64,000 nt of DNA from Polychytrium aggregatum (taxonomy: Eukaryota; Chytridiomycota; Chytridiomycetes; Polychytriales): contig NW_026516241.1 in NCBI RefSeq assembly GCF_025602895.1, positions 186,001-250,000 of the forward strand, read 5' to 3'. The position numbers were made by a program, and so were the translations under genes. The notes under the pieces were generated by a model. The model worked only from the letters and a program-made list of their open reading frames with translations, was not told where the DNA came from and made no database searches. Below are positions 1 through 10,437 of this stretch, piece by piece. Positions within the stretch are counted from its first letter, which is position 1. The number at the start of each line of letters is the position of its first letter.

Positions 1-67
1 CGTCCGCTGGCTGGCCTCGCCTATTCCACTGCACTCTCCGACTCACGACGCCTTGTATTTGCCTCAG

Positions 68-1168
68 TATGCGAGTCACCATCCAGGGCGAGATCATCGA
101 TAACCACTTTGGACATCCCGGCACGGCCGAGCAGACTCTCGAGCGTTACGCCACCGCCACGCTGATTGCCACCATGGCTCCTCCTGAGGCCCCGAAGAAG
201 GAATGGCTCGAGACGATGGCCCGCATGTCCGAGGTTCGTTGAGTGTGGCAAGATGGATGCATTCGTGGTGTGTCTGATGGCTCGTCCTTCATCATCGACA
301 AGCGAGAGTCTGTGACGACGAGCCATGACTGCATGCATGCACGCACAACTGACCGGCTCGGCTGCTTGGCGGCGGCGTTGCTGTAGATCTCTTGCAGCCA
401 CTACCGAAGCGTTGTCACCGGCGACCAGGACTTCATCCCATACTTCCACGACGCCACCCCGCTCCGTGAGATCGGCATCATGAACATTGGCTCGCGACCG
501 GCCCGCAGAAAGGTTGGCGGCGGCATCGAGACCCTCCGCGCCATTCCTTGGATCTTTGCCTTTACCCAGACCCGTGTCCATCTCCCTGTCTGGCTCGGCA
601 TCGATGCTGCCATCCAGCAGATGAAGGACGAGGGCAAGATGGATGTCCTCAGGGACATGTACTACAACTGGCCCTTCTTCCACAGCACCCTCGATCTCGT
701 CCAGATGACTCTGTCCAAGGCCGACCCCAGAATCGCCGGTGAGTTGAAAGGCAGGCGGCTTCTCAAGCTGACCGTCTCTCCCTCCAGCACTACCAACCAT
801 CCTGACCACACAACTCACGATGTTTCGGTTTTATGTCTCCGCCAGCCTACTACGACCAGTGCCTGGTTCCGCCCGAATACCACTCCATGGGTGTCAAGCT
901 CCGCGGCCACCTCCAGAACTGTATTGACCTCGTGCTGGAGGTTGCCGAGCAAGACCATCTCCTGGCTTCGGACCCCGTCGTCGCCCGTGCCATCCACTCC
1001 CGCCTTCCCTTCACGGATCCCTTGAACCTCATCCAAGCCGAGATTATCCGCCGGATTCGCGTGGAGCCGACCGAGGACGGATCTGTCGACGAGCCGCACA
1101 AGGATCTGATGGACGCCATGATTGTCACCATCCAGGGCATCGCCGCCGGCATGGGCAACACCGGCTAA
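68..1168 (+). CDS. ppc: Phosphoenolpyruvate carboxylase, C-terminal part (5' end outside window)
   Basis: PEPC carboxylates phosphoenolpyruvate to oxaloacetate, an anaplerotic reaction of the cytosol. Three exons are visible: 68-233, 387-738 and 846-1168; bases 1-67 look like intron ending in CAG. The exons encode the hallmark stretch IGSRPARRKVGGG followed by LRAIPWIFAFTQTR, which forms part of the active-site region in this family. The protein ends in GMGNTG, close to the canonical GMQNTG terminus, so the terminal Asn used for aspartate binding in bacterial PEPC is kept. The donor at 234 (GTTCGT) is unusual. The N-terminal half, with the catalytic His, lies upstream of the window. Identity is secure; the exact first intron border is less so. 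PEPC is uncommon in fungi. Confidence 0.93.
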
Positions 1169-1496
1169 GGCTCCCATGGAGGGAGAGGGTCTGAAAATTT
1201 GCTGGAGCGGTTGTGTTGTGCGGAGGTTCCTTGGGGCATCCAGCATTATCACATTTGCTCTTTTTTCTCTCTCTCTCACTTTCCATGGAGGTAGATCGAC
1301 ATTGGGGAAGGGGACTCCACATGTTTATTGACCCTCTGCTCTTTCGATATCGCTTTTTCAATCGCCCTTTCTCTCTTTTCCTCTCTTCATAGTCAAAGGA
1401 CTTTCTGTGCCCGGTGAGGCGAGGTGGCAACATTGTCGCTGGAACTGGAGCCGACAGATCGCCACACACACACAAGCCAATATAGCATATCATTAC
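1169..1496. other. Intergenic, 3' of PEPC
   Basis: About 330 bases with CT-rich stretches and no supported gene. It presumably holds the PEPC 3' UTR. The short ORFs here have no coding signal. Confidence 0.5.
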
Positions 1497-1800
1497 AGGC
1501 AATCCAATAAAAAACGGGACACCCGGGTTTTTGACCATTCATCGAATATTTTGTTACCCAATGTTATCGCGCGCTGGCCATGACCATTCGCCAGACGGTG
1601 TGGAATCGCGACGTCAATGCGGCGCGCAACATGATCACAGTGTGCAGGTCGATTGTGGAGATCGGAGAGCGACCGGCGGTCTTCACTCGGAGGCTGCCAA
1701 AGTGATCTGTTTTATTTCTTGTGGCTTTGCTTGACGCAAGCACAGCACATACTACATGTTCATGGAAACGGCTATATTGTCCCGTTTTTTTCTGAATAAA
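1497..1800 (+). mobile_element. Short transposon remnant carrying the Fanzor tail
   Basis: The motif AAAAAACGGGACA near 1508-1522 is repeated inverted as TGTCCCGTTTTTTT at about 1777-1790, giving a roughly 290 bp unit with inverted ends. The left 110 bases are clearly similar to 29139-29233, beside a Tc1-like transposase relic. The unit holds the Fanzor C-terminal fragment at 1580-1705. Seen: the inverted motif, the two-copy similarity and the coding relic. Inferred: that this is a decayed, non-autonomous insertion. Exact borders and target-site duplication are not clear. Confidence 0.5.
1580..1705 (+). pseudogene. Fanzor (TnpB-like RNA-guided nuclease) C-terminal relic
   Basis: An open frame of 41 codons reads MTIRQTVWNRDVNAARNM and then about two dozen further residues to a natural stop at 1703-1705. 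The motif VWNRDVNAARN is the last RuvC motif (catalytic Asp plus the conserved NAARN) of eukaryotic Fanzor and prokaryotic TnpB/OrfB proteins, and it lies at the expected place just before the C-terminus. All upstream Fanzor domains (wedge, recognition lobe, RuvC I-II, zinc finger) are missing, so this is a relic. It could instead be the last exon of a gene with lost or distant upstream exons, but nothing supports that here. Confidence 0.65.
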
Positions 1801-2070
1801 GTGTACAAACGGTTGCGGAGCCTTGATCGGCCCAGCCCCAGAGTGTTCCCGAAGGGTGTTCTCGGATCAGCCGGCGGTCGGATGACTCGCGGGTTGTTCG
1901 GCGAGTCGTCAACAAGCTCCTCACTTGGCTTTTGCTGGCTTTGCCTGCGATGCAGCATCCGGATTCTTCCAACCGCTGTGCCCAACTTCTCACAGATCCC
2001 TCCTCACTTGCAACTCGACAAACACCCCGCAATCCCTCGACAAACCCCTTGCAGTCGCTGTCCTTCCGAC

Positions 2071-3273
2071 ATGCCAAGCAAGCCCAAGTTCATTCTCAAG
2101 TTTGCCAAGATGGCTGGTAAAGGCACAGCAGATGAAACGGTGAGTGCTTGCTGCCACTGGCCTGGCTGGTTGGACAGGAGCACTACCAAAGCCACAATCG
2201 ATGCAGATACTGACCGACCCCGACTGCCTCCAGCGGCCGCTACTTCCTGAGCGTGCGAATCGAGAGGGCGTCGCTGCCACAGGCGCTTGCATCGAGCCGG
2301 CTGCTGCTCGGGCATCCTGCGCATCCCAGTCGACGCTGAGAGAATCTGAAACGAGCCCGCCGCCATCATACAAGTCTATCGTTACGGAGCCCGAGGCTCG
2401 GCCTCGCAGCATCGCAGTCTCAGTTGCTCCCCCCAGCTATGAGCCTCTTGAGCCCGAACGTCGACCGCGGACACCAGAGTGAGTCCAGGTGGATGTTGCT
2501 CATCGACAATTGCTGCCGAGTGTCTCGATCCATCGCTCCCTTATTGTTCAGAGTCAGCTCATTGTTGCTCATGACCGTCGAGCAGCCAGCCATTCAGTGG
2601 TGGCCTTCACCGCCACGACGTCCAGCGCATCCAAGACGAGATTGATGTCGTGAACGAGCTCATGATAACCGTTGTCGATCGCACTGTCGAGCGAGGAGAC
2701 AACCTCGACCAGCTCAAGAAGAGCACGGGCAAGTTACCCAAAACCGACTCGCCGCCCAGTCGCTTCAGAGACTCTCGCCCGACTGACCCTGAGCACTTTC
2801 ATTTTGCAGCCAGCTTGGCAAACACCAGCAAGATGTTCAAGAGGCAGGCGCGTGCCGTCGAGACCGAGAGCTGGATCCAGGCCACCAAGGTCAGTGAGAA
2901 GCGTCCGGGTGAGCAAACGGAGGATGTGAATCTCAGAGCCAAGGGTGTGCTGTGCTGCTGGGGGTGCGCTCTCCTAATCCGAGCGGGTGTCTCACGGCCA
3001 ACACTTTGCAAATACAGGCCAAAGCCATGGAGAACCTCTCTCAGAGCGCTGCGATAGGCGCTGCAATATGTAAGTGACCGATCGTTTGCTGCAACGGATT
3101 CATATCGGACAGATATTGCAAGTGCTGCTGCCAGGACGCCATAACCGCTCCATCGCACTGGGCCTTTGCGTTGCTGTACTAACACCCGTGCATGCGTTGC
3201 GGACTGGCCATTATCAATATCAGTCCTTGGCGTGGTCTTGCTCTTAGTGCTGTTGAGCCGGATGCTTCAATAG
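2071..3273 (+). CDS. R-SNARE (synaptobrevin/VAMP-like), tail-anchored
   Basis: SNARE that pairs with Q-SNAREs to fuse vesicles. Six exons: 2071-2139, 2207-2478, 2586-2728, 2810-2889, 3018-3069 and 3224-3273. The N-terminal part is Pro/Ser-rich with no longin domain. The SNARE motif begins at VQRIQDEIDVVNELM, has the zero-layer Arg in VERGDNLDQL, and continues after splicing as ANTSKMFKRQARAVE. The last exon adds a hydrophobic anchor (FLGVVLLLVLLSRML) and a stop two codons on, as expected for a C-terminal membrane anchor. Intron 3 starts with GC (2729), a GC-AG intron. The last intron has a perfect TACTAAC branch site at 3177-3183. Which compartment it serves (VAMP2-, VAMP4- or Snc-like) cannot be told. 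Confidence 0.85.
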
Positions 3274-3502
3274 AGATGGAGTGTCTTTGAACCAGACGGA
3301 TGCATCAAGCGAGACGGAGTGCGAGCCATTTGAGGCTGGCCAGTGATGTAGCTGCACTGTGGCCAGCCACGTATCTTAACTGTGGCCAGCCACAGATCGT
3401 GTTTGTGAGTTTTTTCGGCTGCTGGACGATCGTCGTGTCAAGATCCATCGCAGCCATCCCAAAGACCCAATCTCCCTCTGCCACCCACCACAGCGCATCA
3501 CA

Positions 3503-5393
3503 ATGAGTGCCGATATCGCTACGTCTGCTGGTGTGGCCGCCGACTCGTCGGACTTTGTCCTCGACGCTGAGACGTTCAAAAAGATCCATCCTGCCGAGTA
3601 TCACCGGCGGTTCTTTGCTCAGGGCGTGCGGCCAGACGGCCGGTCGCTGGAAGACATCCGCACCACTCTCGTCACCACCGGTACGTCGTGGACATCCTGG
3701 AGGACCGTTTGCAGAGCATCGGTTGCCGAACGCCATGGCCAAGGCGGCTGTGGCAAGGACAGCAAATGGCATTCATTCAGCGAGCCTCGCGCTGGATGAA
3801 GATCAGGGCGCACGATCTCGTCGCTTTGCTGCTTGCATCTGGAGGATGGGAGAGGGAGAGGGAGAGAGAAAGAAAGAGCGCATCGTGCGTTGGTGGCCCT
3901 GACGAACTTGCGTTTTGACTTGGGCGGATCGGGCTTGCTGGTTTGCCGCGGTCGGTTCAACAGACGTCGTCAAGACAGCACATGGCTCGTCAATGGTCAA
4001 GATCGGCAACACCACCGTGATTTGCGGCATCAAGGGCGAGGTCGCAGCGCCGCTCGTGAATACACCCGAGGAGGGCTATCTGGGTGAGGCAGCGGGTCGG
4101 CCTGCGCATCGTCGATCGAGCTGGATTCCGCAGACCCAACAGTGCTGGCTGTCCAGCACGAGAGGCAGATATGCTGGCGGTTGCAGAGCGATCACCCCGC
4201 AGCGATCCCCCGTCCTCGGGACTCTCTTCATGTCGCGGCTGATGCGGCACTTTCCACGAGAGATTCGCACTGACGAGCTGATTGCTGCCCACGGCAGTCC
4301 CAAACATCGATCTGCCTCCGTTGTGTTCGGCGCACTTCAAGTCTGGACCTCCTGGAGAAGCAACGCAAACGATGAGCGAGCTTCTAAACAAGATAACCAC
4401 AAGGTGCGCCAGAGTTGCTCGATGGCTTTTGACCGCGGCGATCCCTCTTCCCGCGGCATCGGGCGAAAGAAGGATGGTGCTCGTGAGCAGACCCATGGAT
4501 GCCGAGACAGTTCGGTGATGGTTCGGGCAGGCGGATGCGCAGACGATCAAGCGCATGTTCTATAACCCATGATGCCGTCGGCTCCTCTGCAGCTCCAAGA
4601 TGTTCGACCTCAAGACGCTGTGCATCGCGCCCGGCAACGCCGTCTGGGTCCTGTATGCTGACATTGCCTGCATCAACTACGACGGCAACGTCTTTGATGC
4701 CGCCTTGGTTGCGCTGCTTGCGGCTCTCGAGAACGGTAAAGTTTGCCTGGAACAGAGCGGCGTCAGCCCAAACAATTCCGGTCGTCGCTGGCTGACCCAT
4801 TCATCTCGGTTCTCTCCGTGAACGACCTTGGTGCTCGCCTTGGCCAATGGGTGCTGGCTCTGCTGACAACCCCAGTGCGGCTGCCAAAGGCGACCTGGAA
4901 CGAAGAAGAGGGCTCTGTCCAGTCGTCAGAGAAGTGCACCGTCGCCCTGACCCTCCAGCGCCGGCCGACATCCACAACGTTTGGGATTTTCGACGGGTAA
5001 GACCGCTTGGATTGGACAGAAGGCAAACAAGCGTCTGTGGGGGGCTGGCCGGGGCTGTCCCATGCCAGCCGGTGGCTGAAGGATGCTTTACACTTTTTCA
5101 TTTCCGAAGCTCACCCTCCTCCGCATTGCGCTGCATCGCCCCTGCCCCCCTCTCCCCCTTCTCGCCCTCCGCGCGATAGCGAGACCCTCCTTGTCGACCC
5201 GACCGACGACGAGGAGATGCTGCTGTCGTCGACGGTGACCGTCGCCCTTGACGAAGCGGGGGTCCTGTGCGGTATCCGCAAGCCGGGCGGATCTGCACTG
5301 CCGCTTGCTGTGCTGCAGAGGTGCATCGAGATTGCTCGCATGCGCTCCCAGGAGCTCTTACAGGTCCTTCGCAAGGCAAGCAGCCGGCGTTGA
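3503..5393 (+). CDS. RRP43: Exosome subunit RRP43 (EXOSC8), RNase PH-like
   Basis: Core ring subunit of the RNA exosome, which degrades and processes RNA 3'-5' in nucleus and cytoplasm. Exons: 3503-3680, 3964-4083, 4298-4403, 4593-4735, 4876-4996 and 5180-5393. The product follows human EXOSC8 through its length: FKKIHPAEYHRRFF and RPDGRSLEDIR at the N-terminus, VKIGNTTVICGIKGEVAAP, PNIDLPPLCSAHFKSGPPGE, PGNAVWVLYADIACINYDGN, LLVDPTDDEEMLL and GIRKPGGSALPL near the end. Subunits of this ring are catalytically inactive in fungi and animals. The acceptor of the last intron is TAG at 5177-5179, chosen because it restores the frame. Start ATG 3503 precedes MSADIATSAG; no upstream in-frame alternative is better. 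Confidence 0.93.
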
Positions 5394-5990
5394 GCGACCT
5401 GGTGGCCTGGCAGCTCGTGGAACATGTCTGGCACCTGAGTGTTGTGCATTGGGGCCTTGGACGCCAGCTCGTGTAGCTCAAAGCTCAAAGCGCAAAGCTC
5501 AAAGCTCGAGACGCGAGGTTCGACGGTCAAGGTTTGGCCGCGGCCAGTCGATGGGTGTGAGCGAGTGCAGCAATACACTCGGCATCCCGCTGCTTGAGCA
5601 GCTAACCGTGAACAGCCAAGTGCTCCAGCATCCGACTCTGAGCAGCCAACGCCCGAGCGCCGAGTGTGATTTCATTGATTCATTATTTCATCCGGCTGGG
5701 GACTCGTCCGCGTCGAGAGGGTTGCCCATGGCCGTTCTGCCAGGGGTGGTGCCTTGCTGGGCTCTTTCTGTCAAAGCCCGTCCTGCTCTGCGGCCGCGGC
5801 GTTGTGCTCGCCAACCTGCCCGGTCGCTCCACCTCCCACAGGGCGACTCTCGCCCCATGGTTCCACAGCCACAGGCAGCGCTTCTGCTGTTGACGGTATG
5901 GGCTGCTGGCTCCCTGGATATATAGCTGTCGGATTGTCTCCTGCCCGCCCCTGCTCCACACCCAGCCAGCCCCTCGCTTGGCCTGCAACC
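5394..5990. other. Intergenic region with short tandem repeat and TATA box
   Basis: Contains an imperfect tandem repeat of AAAGCTC units at 5476-5508 and a TATATA box at 5919-5924, about 70 bases upstream of the next start codon. No gene is supported; ORFs here are short and lack codon structure. Confidence 0.55.
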
Positions 5991-8013
5991 ATGTCGGCCG
6001 TCCCAACACTCAACCCTGCTAACGTGCAATGGCTCCTCTACCACGAGAATAATACGTTTACGCCGGACTGCGTTCCTCAAAACATCGGCGACGCCCAGTT
6101 CGGTCAAAGTCTATCCGACGCCTTGGTCGCTACCAACCGCTGCTACTGCTTCTCCAACCCTCCCAGTTGCACGTTCTATTCCCTGTCCGGGGACACTGTG
6201 AACCGTGTCCAGTGCGATCTCGACGGAGTCTGTGCCTCGAACTGCAAAGTTACAAATTCGACTGCAACCAGTGCATTCGATCACTGCGCATCCGGAATCA
6301 CTGGCCTCTTTACCTCACAGGATTACACAGCATCGCCGTAAGTGTCGTTTCATAGCTTCGGCTTGTGTCCATCGACTGCTGTTTCGCGTTTCGCTCACCC
6401 ATCCCCTCACCAACGCCTCGCTTCTAGGTTCTGGAACAGCAGCTTCCAGACCACATACAAGATGTATTTCATATATGCAGCCAATGACCCCTCCTGTCAA
6501 ACCCCAAGAGAGGTCATGCGATACCCGATCTACCCGAGCTGCACCAAAGTCGCTGACCGCTACATGATCAGCATCCGGCCCTCCGGAACAGACTCCGTCG
6601 AGCAGTACGTCTGCCGCGACCCCCAATGCACATCATGCCATTACTTTACATACTATACTCTGTCGAACACCACTTCTTCCCCAACGGCTATCGGCGGCAC
6701 CAACATGACAGTCTACGGCAAGGGCTTTACTCTGAGCGATTCTTCGCTGACGCTGTACAGCAAGTTTCCCAATGGCTCCGATCCCTTACCTTTGCCTACT
6801 TTGCCAATTTCGCCAATTTCGCCAATTTCTCCTACTTCGAGCCCCAGTCAAACGGACTCGGGAAGTAGCTCGCTTATCGCCGGGATTGTAGGGGGCATCG
6901 CAGGTGAGCCAGAGATAGCTCGTCTGGTGCATATCTTGACCCCGCCAATGCCCAGCACCGCATCGGATGATCTTGTTTATCTGCCGACAACACTGTCGCA
7001 GTCCTTCTGTCTCATTTCTTCGTTTGGGCGACTTTACCAATTCAGACTCCTCCTTGGAACATTTTCTCAGGTGTGCTCGTGGCCGCCACCATCGGCGTCG
7101 TTGTGTGGCTGCGCTGGAGATCAAAGCAAGCCAAGTCTCCATCTGGTCTTTTGCCGCCTCCCCCAGAAACATACACCTATGACGCCGCCCCCGGTCTGGC
7201 TCCGGCCCTGGTCCTGACTCCTCCTGCCCCAGTGGCCCGCGATCTCCCTTCCAAGCTCGCGGCGGATGAAACCAGATACACACCCGAGTCCCCGATCTAC
7301 CCAGCCGCTGCCCCAGCGTATCCACCGGCCCTCAGCGACCGCACTCCGTCGGGCTCGGACCATACGCCTCATACAGGAACTGATATACCGTCCTACCAAA
7401 CTCACTATTCCCAACAGGCCAGCCCCCTGCCGTCAAAGTCGAACTACTTTGGTTTCGCCTCGTCCACATCGCATATTCCCATGCAGACTCTGTCTAGCTC
7501 CACGGGCTCAGCTCCTTCGACGCCTCATATCTCGGATCCTGGGCAGGTCCATCAGCTTCCAGGCCCCGGTTCAAGTCGCCAAGACCTCGTCACCCCGCTG
7601 CCGGACGACAGCAAGGATACTCTTGCCATGTACCGTGCCCGCGACCCAGTCTCTGGCGAGCTGTACCCAACCGAGCCTCCGGAATATGATAGCCTGACAG
7701 TATCGGGTGGCTACCCAAGCCCCATCCACATGCGCCAGAGATATGTCGCCATCCGATCCCATGTTGCAAACAGCCCACTGCAGCTATCGTACAATAGCGG
7801 TGATGTTGTTCTTCTGTTGAGGCCGTTCCAGGATGGATATACCGAGGTACGTTTGAGCTCGAGCTGGAGTGGGGTTGTTTGCTGCTCATTCGCTGCTCTG
7901 ATGCACAGGCAAGTACTGACATTGATATTCATCGACTGTACCAGGCCTTTAGCCAAGTGGCAGGGGCAACTGGCATGATCGCCGAAGCCGATGTGGTGCC
8001 CATACGAGAGTAA
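5991..8013 (+). CDS. Single-pass membrane protein, Cys-rich ectodomain and SH3-like cytoplasmic tail
   Basis: Family not recognised. Exons: 5991-6337, 6428-6903, 7071-7846 and 7945-8013. The N-terminal half is Cys-rich with many N-glycosylation sequons (NSS, NTT, NMT) and Ser/Pro-Thr repeats (PISPISPISP). A transmembrane helix, IAGIVGGIAGVLVAATIGVV, is assembled across the third intron-exon junction and is followed by a basic stop-transfer (WLRWRSK). A long Pro/Ser-rich tail ends in a segment resembling an SH3 fold: YVAIRSH, LQLSYNSGDVVLLL, then GMIAEADVVPI at the terminus. No classical signal peptide is seen from ATG 5991, which fits a signal-anchor or reverse topology. The architecture suggests a plasma-membrane sensor or adaptor. 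A TATA box lies at 5919-5924. Confidence 0.75.
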
Positions 8014-8054
8014 TGTGGTGCCCGTCTGAGAGTAATGTGGTGCCCAAACGCTCT
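7989..8054 (+). repeat. 22-bp tandem triplication over the stop codon
   Basis: Three units of about 22 bp built on TGTGGTGCCC start at 7989, 8011 and 8033. The first encodes the last residues of the membrane SH3-like protein and the second begins with its stop codon TAA. Confidence 0.75.
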
Positions 8055-8162
8055 GCGCTGGCTCTCACAATGACAAACAAACTCGGAACAGACGCGCTGC
8101 CGCTCGCTCCGTCTCTATGCTGCTGTATGCCCCTTTGTCCCTGAAATACACATGATGCTTCT

Positions 8163-8206
8163 ATTCGCATTCGGGCTTGCATTCGGGTTTGCATTCGGGT
8201 TCGCCC
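8163..8206 (+). repeat. Short tandem repeat, TGCATTCGGGTT-like units
   Basis: Four imperfect 12-bp units of GCATTCGGGYTT in the intergenic region upstream of the next gene. Confidence 0.7.
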
Positions 8207-8491
8207 TTGGACTCGCTTGTGCTGTGGCAGTGCACTACTGCGCAGCATGTACAACCTAGTACCACACGTGATGCTCCTGATTGGCCGCTCTGGCGCGCCC
8301 TGTTGCGTCATCAGCGGGGGGTATCTGCGCAGCGCGCGCGGATTGGACGCGGATCACCCAATCGCGGCCGTGCACACGCCGTGCGCGCGCCCTGTGCGAC
8401 CCCGGCTGACCCACTGTGACCGCTGCGCGGGCCCCGAGCCGCATTTGCAATCAGGGGTCGCCGCTTGCGCCGCAACCCTTCCCCTCGCTGC

Positions 8492-8499
8492 TATATAAA
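8492..8499 (+). promoter_or_regulatory. TATA box (TATATAAA)
   Basis: TATATAAA in GC-rich context, about 230 bases upstream of ATG 8727. It is followed by a pyrimidine-rich leader that includes a (CT)n run at 8622-8640. Confidence 0.6.
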
Positions 8500-8726
8500 G
8501 CGCCGGCGGCCTGTCTCTCTTTCCTGCTTTCTTTTCCTTCTCCATCAGGTACCTGGACCCACCCCCGGCCATTCATCCGTGATCCGTGTCCTGTCTCATC
8601 GCCTCTGTCTGCGATCCGGCGCTCTCTCTCTCTCTCTCTCGCCCTGCCGTTTGTGCTAATCCCGCTACTGCTCTGCTCCGCTCTGCTCGCCGCCTCGTCT
8701 GCGTCTGCCTGATCCTCAACTTCATC

Positions 8727-9470
8727 ATGGTCTTCAAGCGTCACATTCTGCACGATGGCGACGATGTGGTATGTTGGCGCCCTCGCCCGCCCAACCCTGC
8801 AGCCCCACTGCGCTGCCTGACATTGTCTGGAATGTCACTTGAGCCGACCTCGCCTGACGTGACGCCTCGCTGTCTCCTTCCCCAGGTCACTCTCAAACGT
8901 ATCAAAGCCCATCCGCACTTTTCAGTCGCATCCAGCGCCATCCCAAACATGCCCGCATACGGCGGCGATGTCATGATGGATTGCTCATCGGCTCTCCCGC
9001 AGCAGTCCGTCTACGACCGACCCATCATCAAGCCCAGAGGCTCGCGCACCCCGTCGATCCACAACACCTACGAGGCTCTCACGGCCCTCATTGTGTCGTA
9101 TCGCGCAAGATTGAGCGAGCTCTGCCAGTTCATCCAGCTCTGCGAGCACGACCAGGCCTCGACCGGCGGTCGCTCCATCCAGCTTTCTCAGCTTGACGAG
9201 TGCGAAGCAGCCATTGCACGGCTCCTCAAGGACCTGGTTCTGTTTTCTCGTCGCACCAGCCAAGTGTCGTCCAGCTACGAGTACATCATCTCCCACGAGA
9301 TCCAGACGCTCAGAAAGCAGACCCACGAGACCTTCCTGCGCCTATGCTGGCTCTGCCGCGATGCCAGCCCGACCCCGAACCACATCCATCCGTGTCTCCA
9401 AGAGAACGGCGTCTCTGTCGAAGAGTTTCTGCAGTCCCACTGGCAGCATCAGGAAATCCATAGCCACTGA
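8727..9470 (+). CDS. Conserved-looking hypothetical protein, helical
   Basis: Not recognised. Two exons: 8727-8768 and 8886-9470, giving about 208 residues. The start is MVFKRHILHDGDDVV, with the exon junction after GDDVV. The C-terminal two thirds are rich in Leu, Glu, Arg and Cys and look alpha-helical (LTALIVSYRARLSELCQFIQ; CEAAIARLLKDLVLFSRRTS). Pairs of Cys and His (CWLCRDA, HIHPCL) near the end could bind metal but make no known zinc-finger pattern. A strong TATA box and a CT-rich leader support expression. No membrane segment or signal peptide is seen. Confidence 0.65.
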   Translation: MVFKRHILHDGDDVVCWRPRPPNPAAPLRCLTLSGMSLEPTSPDVTPRCLLPQVTLKRIKAHPHFSVASSAIPNMPAYGGDVMMDCSSALPQQSVYDRPIIKPRGSRTPSIHNTYEALTALIVSYRARLSELCQFIQLCEHDQASTGGRSIQLSQLDECEAAIARLLKDLVLFSRRTSQVSSSYEYIISHEIQTLRKQTHETFLRLCWLCRDASPTPNHIHPCLQENGVSVEEFLQSHWQHQEIHSH

Positions 9471-10437
9471 GCCTTTTCAGCCTTGCTTCTTGTATAGGCA
9501 CTGCTCCACCACCGGCGTCGCTGACTTGCTCGATGGATGCCCTCCTTTCTCTCCCACTCAATTTCTTCCGCTCTCTGTTTCTTATTTATTAATACGACGT
9601 CCTCTCGATTGCCATCGGCGCTCACGCGCGAATTCTCTGCATGTCGTCGCCCCCTTCGAATTGCTTCGCTTTGCTTTGCTCCCTCTGTCCTAGACAGCGC
9701 ATCTCTGCGCTTTATATCCCTCTACCTTCTTCTAAAGAATCTGCTCTCCCTGTATTTGTTTAGCTTCTCTCTCTCCCTATCCTTGCATGTATCTTCCTTT
9801 CTATGGCCACCGAGCGACTTGGTGCATCCAGTCCGCTGTGTGCCGAGTTTCTATTTTTTCCTTTCCCTAACCACCCACTGCCTTGGGCCAAGATGAATCC
9901 TAGTGGCCGGGTGAATATGTAGAGCGAGCTCCTTCCGGGCTTGGGTAGATCAGCCAGTATTCCTGGTCTCCTCCCGATGTTGCTGATTGACAACTCTCCC
10001 GATTTGTCAAGTGATGAAAAATGTATCAATGTACTCATCCTGCTGTCATATGGATGCGAATACAGCCACGTTATGCACCAACCATCCTGATCCGGTGTGC
10101 CAGTTGACCATCGCCCATGGAGATCGACCGAGTGTATTCAAGACCATGCTTCCCAAACCAACCAAAACCACTCGATTGCCAACCAGGACGGGAAACAATC
10201 TCACGGCTTGCTCGCTGGGGCCTACAGTCAGTCAGTGGGGTTCAGACATCTGAAGCCAGAAAGTGACTGTCCCGTTTCTTTCTGGACCGACTGTAGCTAC
10301 AATAAAGAACTCTCAGTGACTGGCTATACGCCCAGTAGTATGTTGCTGTCGCCGGCTGCCTTGATCAAGACGAGTCCGCCATCAACGACTACCAAACCAT
10401 TTGAGGCGAGCGCGGAGGGTCCCCCGGACTTGATCTA
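9471..10437. other. Intergenic between convergent genes
   Basis: About 970 bases between two 3' ends. A CT/T-rich stretch runs from 9540 to 9870. At about 10263-10288 the sequence TGACTGTCCCGTTTCTTTCTGG repeats the inverted-end motif of the element at 1497-1800. No gene is supported; the 163-codon ORF on + from 10097 runs into the HID1 last exon and has no coding character. Confidence 0.5.

Noticed and set aside
9995-10095. Possible C/D snoRNA (GTGATGA at 10011, CTGA near 10088)
   Set aside because: No closing stem and no rRNA guide recognised.
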